Shown piece after piece: positions 57,610 to 64,000 of a stretch of DNA of 64,000 nt. This stretch comes from Protula sp. h YS-2021. Its lineage: Eukaryota; Annelida; Polychaeta; Sabellida; Serpulidae. Every line of letters starts with the position of its first letter. Position 1 is the first letter of the stretch. A program made the translations under genes and the position numbers. The stretch covers positions 53,226,303 through 53,290,302 of the forward strand of contig OX457031.1 of the NCBI GenBank assembly GCA_949752745.1, given 5' to 3'. Below the pieces are notes generated by a model, which saw nothing but the letters and a program-made list of their open reading frames with translations, did not search any database and had not been told where the DNA came from.

Positions 57610-58318
57610 GAGAATACTTTTCATTTGTCGTTAGAACGCTGCACATTTGTCATTAGAACGCTGTTCAATTGTCGTTAGAACGCTGCTCATTTGTCGTTAG
57701 AACGCTGCTCATTTGTCGTTAGAACGCTGCTCAATTGTCGTTAGAACGCTGCACATTTGTCATTAGAACGCTGCTCAATTGTCGTTAGAACGCTGCTCAT
57801 TTGTCGTTAGAACGCTGCTCAATTGTCGTTAGAACGCTGCTCATTTGTCGTTAGAACGCTGCTCAATTGTCGTTAGAACGCTGCTCAATTGTCGTTAGAA
57901 CGCTGCTCATTTGTCGTTAGAACGCTGCTCATTTGTCGTTAGAACGCTGCTCAATTGTCGTTAGAACGCTGCACATTTTTCATTAGAACGCTGCTCAATT
58001 GTCGTTAGAACGCTGCTCATTTGTCGTTGGAACACTGCTCAATTGTCGTTAGAACGCTGCACATTTTTCATTAGAACGCTGCTTATTTGTCGTTAGAACG
58101 CTGCTCAATTGTCGTTAGAACGCTGCACATTTTTCATTAGAACGCTGCTCATTTGTCGTTAGAACGCTGCTCATTTGTCGTTAGAACGCTGCTCAATTGT
58201 CGTTAGAACGCTGCACATTTTTCATTAGAACGCTGCTCAATTGTCGTTAGAACGCTGCTCATTTGTCGTTGGAACACTGCTCATTTGTCGTTAGAACGCT
58301 GCTCAATTGTCGTTCGTT
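57610..58318. repeat. 22-bp minisatellite (GTCGTTAGAACGCTGCTCATTT)-like
   Basis: About 32 copies of a 22-bp unit around TCGTTAGAACGCTGCTCA. Variants ending CATTT, CAATT and the subtype CACATTTTTCATT alternate in a partly regular order, suggesting higher-order amplification. It lies upstream of the esterase exons. Confidence 0.97.
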
Positions 58319-58589
58319 CCAAGTCTTAGTCTGCTCTAGAGCAAGACTATTCCATGTTAAGACCCCTTTTGTTGTTTCAGACGGTTGCTGTTGTTCATAA
58401 ATACCACCGTATTCAATCCAACTGACTCTTTAATTGATAAAATTTCTTCAAAGATCAAATTTTTCTGGCTGTTTTGCTTTAAGCCATATTTTAATATTTA
58501 AAATATAGTCTGTTTTTATTTGCAGATTTTAATGACACAGAAGTAAACAGAGACATGTACATCAAGGTACTCGCATTACCCTTGCATAC

Positions 58590-58980
58590 CCTGTCCAGTA
58601 AACCATTGCAACGCTGGAACAACGTTGTATAGACGTTGGGCCCGACGTGCGATGGACGTCGGCTTGTTGGTGTTTATGGTAGTCGAAACAACGTCTACCT
58701 GCTGACGTATGACCAACGTCAACGTGAAGGTTGCAAATCCGACGTTGTATTGATGTTGTATTGATGTTGTGTCAACAAGAGGAGGTCCTGGTTTGGTTGT
58801 AATTCCGACGGCTACACAACGTCTGAACAGTGTTGTTCTCATCCAACGTTTGCTCAACGTATTGAAGACGTTTATTAGACGTTGACCTGAGTCACAGCTA
58901 AATTACCATCAGACTGCATATTGCGATATTGTCGCGTTGACGTCCTTACCTCAAATCGACTTCGGGTCGTCTTTGGAATG
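58590..58980. repeat. ACGTTG/GACGTC-rich dispersed element
   Basis: Dense AACGTTG, GACGTTG and CAACGTC motifs in both orientations, with similar sequence at 34130-34460 and 63240-63310. It is probably a small non-autonomous element; termini are not defined. Confidence 0.55.
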
Positions 58981-59113
58981 TTTACTGGGCAGCGCTTACT
59001 CCTTGAGAATCATATATATAATGGCAGTATAGGAAAGCCAGGAATTTCTCAGAATCTTTGTTAGACCTTTTAATACATGCCAAACTAAACTACAGACAAC
59101 GTTCTATTTTTAG

Positions 59114-59240
59114 ATGAGGATGGATGAGGAGTTTGGCTATCCCGCGGACGTACAGGTCAAGCGCCATTCCGACGAGTCAGATGTTTACTGGTTCCTCAAC
59201 GATTACATCGCCACCCACTCTACCGCTGACGATTTCTTGG
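59114..59240 (+). CDS. carboxylesterase-like exon (C-terminal third)
   Basis: The exon lies between TTCTATTTTTAG (59113) and TTGG|GTAAATAC (59241). It reads EFGYPADVQVKRHSDESDVY and then WFLNDYIATHSTADDFL. Type-B carboxylesterases have here a helix 'F-x-x-P-A-x-x-x-A-x-x-H/S' and a strand 'V-Y-x-Y-x-F-x-Y'. It leaves one nucleotide while the next recognisable exon needs two, so a small exon or shift between them is missing. The donor region downstream is multiplied in tandem. Confidence 0.55.
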
Positions 59241-59244
59241 GTAA

Positions 59245-59450
59245 ATACTGTCTGTAATAAGCCGATGACCCCAGTGTCGATGACAGCGTGGATGAGTACC
59301 GCTTCAAATACACCGATGACTCCACAACCTACGACAACGTGGGTGAGTACCGCCCCTAATACAGTAATGACTCCACGGTGGACGATTACTTAAGTACCGT
59401 CTCTAATACACCGATGACACAACGACGGGCGACAATTTGGGCAAGTATCT
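59245..59450 (+). repeat. tandem copies of an exon-end/splice-donor segment
   Basis: Three to four degenerate copies of about 50-60 bp, each ending in a donor-like sequence (GGATGAGTACCGC, GTGGGTGAGTACCGC, TTAAGTACCGTC, TTGGGCAAGTATC) and containing CACCGATGAC or similar. They follow the real donor GGGTAAATACTG of the esterase exon. Confidence 0.7.
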
Positions 59451-59548
59451 TGTATTACCCACCAACTTTACAACAAGCAATATATATAAACCACAACCCT
59501 CCTTAAAAAATCCTATATCCGCGCCTGTAATAGATCAATCACAAATAG

Positions 59549-59722
59549 GTACAATCACGGGGGCGGAGCTTACCATGCTGATGGACTGGCCGTGCTTCCG
59601 GATGGAGGAGAACGAGGCCGCTTATAGCCGGAGGCCAACACGCCCGAGCGAGGCTTCACCGACGACGACAAGGCCGTGTCACGCCACGTGATGACCATGT
59701 GGACGGACTTCGTCAAATACGG
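59549..59722 (+). pseudogene. carboxylesterase-like exon with catalytic-His region and in-frame stop
   Basis: From a CACAAATAG acceptor to TACGG|GTGCGT. In the frame that joins the last exon it reads GGGAYHADGLAVLPDG, matching the 'G-A-x-H-x-D-E-L' motif that holds the catalytic histidine. After a TAG stop at 59625-59627 it continues PERGFTDDDKAVSRHVMTMW and TDFVKYG, the usual terminal helix ('D-x-x-x-S-x-x-h-x-x-x-W-x-x-F-A-K-x-G'). The stop makes this copy a probable pseudogene unless it is an assembly error or polymorphism. Confidence 0.75.
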
Positions 59723-60282
59723 GTGCGTTATGGGGCCTTTTGTTTTGAAGCTCATAATGATCTCTTGCAAAATGAAACTTTTTGTTAATTTCTTTCATTA
59801 TAAATAGCAAATGTATTTAATGGAATAATTAAATTTTCTGAGTAAGAAATCATCATCGGGTCTGGGATACTTTGACTTACGACTAGTTTCTACTACACTG
59901 GTAGACTAGTGTTATTTCCGAGTTTAGGGATCGTTTCAAAAACTCATGGACACGCATGGTAATCAATATGTGAGGAGGGGGGGATAGGGGAGGGATAGTT
60001 CTAATTAATGCTGTGTGCATGATCAGGCATAGAGTAACTCATTAGACTGTATTGGCACACTAGCCGCTCAGCAGAGAAAAAGGTTGTAGAGCAATGTTTG
60101 AAAATACTACAGAAAAAAATTGTCATGTAGTTACAAAAAAGCGGATTTGTTCCATCTAATTTCTGTGAAAATATTTGGTTTTGTTGTTATGTTGTTGTTG
60201 TTGTTTTATATACAGCATTGTTTTTATATACATTAATATTAGTTTTTTTATAATTTTTATTATTTCTATTTTTCACCTCAAG

Positions 60283-60367
60283 AAATTCGACACCGGAGCC
60301 GCTTGACCTTGAGAGTGGAAGACAGTTCACGTGGCCAGCTCAGTCACGTGACAACCTGACAACCTGA
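60283..60367 (+). CDS. carboxylesterase-like last exon
   Basis: An acceptor TTTTTCACCTCAAG (60282) opens an exon that continues the preceding one in phase: (G)NSTPEPLDLESGRQFTWPAQ followed by SRDNLTT and stop TGA 60365-60367. 'N-P/S-T-P-x...F-x-W-P' is the standard end of type-B carboxylesterases after the terminal helix. It is too short for the frame list. Confidence 0.75.
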
Positions 60368-60369
60368 CG

Positions 60370-61395
60370 TTGTCCTTGACCCCGAAATGCGAAAGAACTA
60401 TTGTCAAGACTTACACATTGTGGTCTGAATATCTGTCATACATTGCGTATGATGAAGATTTTTAAGATCACCAGATTCTCCCTTAAAACCTTGAAAAACA
60501 TCAAGTTATTAAAGCTTTGCTATTTGCTATTATAGCGACTACCAAAACTAAACAAACAAACAACCAAAAAATAGTAATAAATAAAGGCCTTGTGCACAGT
60601 ATATGCATTCTTCTTTCATTTTTGTTGACAGTCTTACATTGGTATTTTCTTGACCGAAAACAGCATGTGCCATCATTATTTATGTGTGTATTCAGTCAAA
60701 AAAATATGTATATAAAAAAAATTAAGGGAACGAGAAAATTAAGAAACACATAAAAGATCCACTGCCAAGAAATTAATTTCATTTATTGGAATATTCACGT
60801 TGGATATGAACATTTTTAGTGCTTCTGATTATCACAATTGCCTAACATCTTCAACATAATAACAATAATAACAATAATAATAATCATCATCATCACCCCT
60901 ATTATTACTATTATTATTATGATTGTTATATATTATTATTTTTATTATAATTATTATTATTGTTCTATTTTCCGCTAAAACAAACACTTGGATGAAAAGC
61001 GGAAGATTTGAGAGCTCTAAATAACTCTATCCTCAAGGAATATTATGTTCTTTTCGCAATCGCTGTGAACATTAAGGTTTTCATGGGTGAAGTTATCTCA
61101 GTGTAAATACGGACTAATTTTAAGCGAGCAAATGCGCCACTTTCGGTCCTTTAAAGTCAAATGCATTAATTCTTTGGGTTAATCTGGATTTACCACCCCA
61201 CATCCCTACACCCCCTAAGTATATGCATCAGTTTTTTTCACTCCTGTTTACCGAAAGGTCGAAACATTGTAGAGTAATTAGTCAAACAAAGATCGACGTC
61301 ACGCAACCCTCAACTCAGAGTAACAGGCTGACAGAGTGGGGGGAAATCATTGATCGTGGAACGCGTGGTACGGCTGCCCAACACGCGGAATCTTT
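60370..61395. other. no gene seen; AAT/ATT microsatellite
   Basis: Spacer between the convergent esterase-like and receptor genes. About 60860-60965 is a degenerate (AAT)n/(ATT)n run that could form a hairpin. Confidence 0.55.
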
Positions 61396-62044
61396 CTAGC
61401 AACCGTTTGCAGTTTTAGCAAGCGGTAACCGCAGTGTCCCAATGGTTGCGTTGGGCGGGGGCAGTGCGATCGGCAACGGCTTAACGACTTGTGTTTTCGG
61501 CTCAAGTGACCTATTCTCGTCATAAGTCGATTCACTGATGACGTCATCAAATCGCAGTTTCAGGTTCAATTCCTCTCGCTTTCGATTGGGCGAGGATTGC
61601 TTGAATGTACTATGTGTGGAGTTTTTACTGTTCTTTAAGATGCTGTCTGTTTGTTCTGTCTGGACTAATTGTTGTCTTTCGCTTAGCGGCAACATATCCG
61701 GGCCGCTGACCACTTTTGGCGTTGAATTTCCGCTCCGTTGCTCCAGCAATTCCGTGCTGGTGCGACACGATTGGTCGGCACAGCAGCGAGGCGTCACGTG
61801 CTGCATCTCGGCCATTTCGTCACGTGATATATAGACTGGGCATCCGCACGCAAATCTTTCGGGTATCTGACCATAAACGGAAGTGTTACCCATGAGCGGC
61901 GCGCATACGGGACCATCCCCACAGGGCACCGGCCGGCCTGGCTTCGGTGTGTAGCTCTGATAGTAGCTGCTTGATACATAGTCCTTATCTGGCGCATAGG
62001 TGGCGTTACTGGCGCCGTGGCGCCGCATGCAAACACTGTGCTGC
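61396..62044 (-). CDS. sushi receptor gene, cytoplasmic-tail exon
   Basis: Last exon of the receptor gene: acceptor CTAATTTGATTCCAG (ends 62045) and stop at 61396-61398. Together with the last 2 nt of the preceding exon it gives about 217 residues after the membrane helix: HSVCMRRHGASNATY, a tyrosine cluster (DYVSSSYYQSYTPKPG), a Cys-rich middle (FACGCPVYISRDEM; CCADQSC), a Ser/Asn-rich stretch and a Pro-rich end (PLPIALPPP). No enzymatic domain is seen. The tail may dock signalling proteins through its tyrosines; that is inference. Confidence 0.8.
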
Positions 62045-62267
62045 CTGGAATCAAATTAGCGCACTATGTATCCGCAGCATTTACCAAATGTGCAGTCACA
62101 TGCAGACCCATGTGGTTAAACATGTCGTTATATATTTTGTTATATATTACGTAAAATTGATAATGTGATATCGATATAATTACAATAGTTTTTTTATGCT
62201 TCGAGAACACATGTCACGTTCGACTAATATATCATTACCATCATAAAAGCAACATAAAAACACTCAC

Positions 62268-62349
62268 TTGCGTAGAAAAAGCAGGCCGAGAACCAAGACG
62301 ATCAGACCGATCACTAGTGCTATGATGACTACGATCAAAATAGAAACAC
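62268..62349 (-). CDS. sushi receptor gene, transmembrane exon
   Basis: 82 nt between TGTTTACAG (62350) and CGCAA|GTGAGTG (62267). It encodes VSILIVVIIALVIGLIVLVL and then GLLFLRK, one clear membrane helix with a basic stop-transfer. It is in phase with both neighbours (2 nt in, 2 nt out). Its 5' border has been duplicated in tandem in the intron upstream (62350-62830). Confidence 0.88.
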
Positions 62350-62835
62350 CTGTAAACATAAACATGTGACGCTGTGATGACTACGATCGTTATAGAAACA
62401 CCTACAAACATAAACATATGACGCTGTGACGACTACGATCGTTATAGAAACACCTACAAACATAAACATATGATGCTGTGACCGCTACGATTATTATAGA
62501 AAACCTGAAAACAAAAACATATGATGCTGTGATCACTACGATCATTATAGAATTACCTGAAAACATAAACATATGATGCTGTGACCGCTACGATCATTAT
62601 AGAAAACCTGAAAACATAAGCATATGACGTTGTGACCACTACGATCATTATAAAAACACTTACAAACATAAACATATGACGTTGTGATCACTAGGATCAA
62701 ACAGAAACACTTACAAGCATAAACATGTGACGCTGCGATCACTACGATCATTACTGAGACACTTGTAAGCATAAACAAGTGACGTCGTGACCACAACGGT
62801 CCTCATAGAAGCACTTGTAAATAGTCATATGCGAC
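62340..62835 (-). repeat. ~60-bp tandem repeat derived from the transmembrane exon's acceptor
   Basis: About eight copies. On the gene strand each reads CATATGTTTATGTTTGTAG followed by GTGTTTCTATAACGATCGTA or a variant, that is, a splice acceptor plus the first about 20 bases of the TM exon, then GTCACAGCGT. Copies diverge with distance from the real exon. Confidence 0.88.
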
Positions 62836-63005
62836 GCCATCATAACCACGGTCGTTGTAGAAAAACTATTAATCATGAACACTCTGTTTTCAAGAACGAC
62901 CAAAAAATACGAAAGGGCACAGAATTGCTAGCGTGTGTTTAGAATCTATGGCGACTCTTGAATACTAAAATATTGAGGTGATAATTAGAAGACATTTTTT
63001 CTTAC

Positions 63006-63056
63006 CGTATGGGATTATGACTTCATCATCGTCATCATTTCTTTCGGCCGGTTTAT
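63006..63056 (-). CDS. sushi receptor gene, juxtamembrane acidic exon
   Basis: 51 nt between GGTTCGTTTCAG (63057) and TACG|GTAAGAA (63005). It encodes KPAERNDDDDEVIIPY, an acidic stalk just before the membrane. In phase with the TM exon and with the sushi exon. A further possible small exon lies at about 63140-63195 (EPIINASCPSPGN) but has no satisfactory donor. Confidence 0.7.
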
Positions 63057-63239
63057 CTGAAACGAACCAATCAAACGGAACCATTACACAAAGCTTATCT
63101 ATGTTTGATATCTTATCCTGATTATTCTTTATTCTCGGAAGTAATGACATCCTGTTTCCAGGGGAGGGGCAGGAGGCATTGATGATCGGTTCTGAAGAGA
63201 ATACGGAAGTATGAAAGAGGAATGATTTTGCCATCATTT

Positions 63240-63315
63240 CCAGCATACATACATCGACGTCAAATCAACGTTGCATAAACGTCGCAACCCGACGTCGGGT
63301 CAAGGTGTTTATTTG
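63240..63315. repeat. short ACGTC-rich repeat copy
   Basis: Contains AACGTTGCATAAACGTCGC and CGACGTCGGGTCAAGGTG, closely resembling 34143-34200. It lies in an intron of the receptor gene. Confidence 0.6.
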
Positions 63316-63675
63316 AACGTAAGGAATATGCCTTTTAGTAAAAAAAAACCCATGCCATTGTTTCAGAGTAAAATGCTGCTTTCGATGGGATAAATTTTGC
63401 GTCCAGAAGAAGCTAAGCTTTGCTGGAAAAGCGCCGTGTTCGGAACTCCTCCTTCTCCCCCTCCCCCCCCCCCCCACTCGAGCCCATAGATACGTGTGTA
63501 CTTTACAGATCAGATTTCGGCATAAAAATAGGTGCCATAAAAGAGTTCTATATAAAAAATCTTTTGTTTGTTTTCCTTCATAAAAAATCACTCCACCAAT
63601 GGTCGGTAACTTGGACTGTTTTTTATTTCTCGTAATTAGATTAAAAGGCGTTTAACGCACATGACTGTGACTTAC

Positions 63676-63822
63676 CGAGTGAACAGCTGTCAATCTCGCC
63701 CTCCCAGCTGTTACCATTACACTTCAGGTGGAAGATTTGTCGGGTGTAGTTACACTTAACGAGGGCACTGTTGCCCGTCCGTACCACCCAGGACATGGCA
63801 GGAGGTTTGAACTCGGGACATC
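63676..63822 (-). CDS. sushi (CCP) domain exon of a type I receptor
   Basis: 147 nt between TTAGTTTCAG (63823) and ACTCG|GTAAGT (63675). One complete complement-control-protein module is encoded in a single phase 1-1 exon, as is standard: CPEFKPPAMSW, VKCNYTRQIFHLKCNG, then NSWEGEIDSC. It has four cysteines, the Trp near the last Cys and the usual spacing. The exon is the most upstream one of this gene inside the window; the signal peptide and earlier domains lie beyond 64000. The extracellular ligand is unknown. Confidence 0.88.
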
Positions 63823-64000
63823 CTGAAACTAACCACAATGACAAAACCAGATGAGATCCTCGTCAGGCCTCCAGTAAAAGCGTCCTCGACCAGCTGATAA
63901 AATAAAATATGCCAGTCACATCCCATACCACCGCTCCCCACCCTACCCCGTCCTCATCCTTTGCTGATTGCACAATCACTGCACTTCAGTATTCCTAAAT

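Noticed and set aside
56775..58318. CRISPR-like regular arrays
   Set aside because: Units are contiguous with no unique spacers, and the DNA is eukaryotic; these are minisatellites.
59437..59691. 84-codon plus-strand frame covering the second esterase exon
   Set aside because: It is one base off the frame that encodes the catalytic-His motif and splices in phase to the last exon.

Overview
This is eukaryotic, almost certainly invertebrate, nuclear DNA. Coding sequence is sparse and split into short exons with GT-AG borders. The DNA is AT-rich, full of microsatellites and minisatellites, and dense in mobile-element remains of several classes: a CR1/L2-like LINE, a Gypsy-type LTR element, a DIRS-like element, piggyBac, Polinton/Maverick, a MULE-type transposase exon, and TIR elements with palindromic ends. 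Polinton genes, an ankyrin cGAS-like receptor, a GAREM-type adaptor and a sushi-domain receptor together fit a lophotrochozoan such as a mollusc or brachiopod. No ribosomal or mitochondrial marker is present, so the phylum is inference.

Layout. 1-16.7 kb is a graveyard of nested mobile DNA. Decayed Cys-rich frames and a decayed gene with two PC4-like modules (about 1.5-4.5 kb) are interrupted by a minus-strand LINE (4.5-7.7 kb). A piggyBac element (8.84-11.65 kb) follows, bounded by TTAA and imperfect inverted ends, and it abuts a broken plus-strand Polinton gene block (integrase with chromodomain, packaging ATPase, small basic protein, penton-like capsid protein, and another short virion-type protein; 11.65-14.9 kb). 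A 1.1-kb TIR element (15.63-16.73 kb) ends 40-80 bp before the best gene of the window: an intact, single-exon cGAS-like receptor with an N-terminal helical/ankyrin region and a complete GS...ExD...D active site (16.8-19.4 kb).

20.9-24.1 kb is a structurally complete but internally deleted Gypsy-type element with identical-length LTRs, a 5-bp target duplication, a primer-binding site and a polypurine tract. 25.3-25.5 kb holds the last exon of a MULE transposase-like gene. 26-31 kb is repeats and featureless DNA.

31.2-45.2 kb contains a minus-strand seven-exon GAREM-like adaptor gene (CABIT-like N-terminus, Grb2/SHP2-type tyrosine motifs, C-terminal SAM domain). All junctions are in phase except that the last acceptor has several equivalent positions. 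One intron carries a 1.45-kb giant-hairpin TIR element whose termini match those of the 15.6-kb element.

47-54 kb holds a second LINE remnant and a DIRS-like retrotransposon. Plus-strand exons of a carboxylesterase-like gene lie at 51.1 kb (tentative) and 59.1-60.4 kb, the latter with an in-frame stop. They are separated by degenerate and high-copy tandem repeats. 61.4-63.8 kb is the 3' part of a minus-strand single-pass receptor (sushi domain, transmembrane helix, about 217-residue tail) whose 5' exons lie beyond the window. In both of these last genes a piece of exon-intron border has been multiplied in tandem.

The genes are independent loci, not an operon. A common theme among the functional ones is innate or receptor signalling: a nucleotide second-messenger sensor, a tyrosine-kinase adaptor and a sushi receptor.
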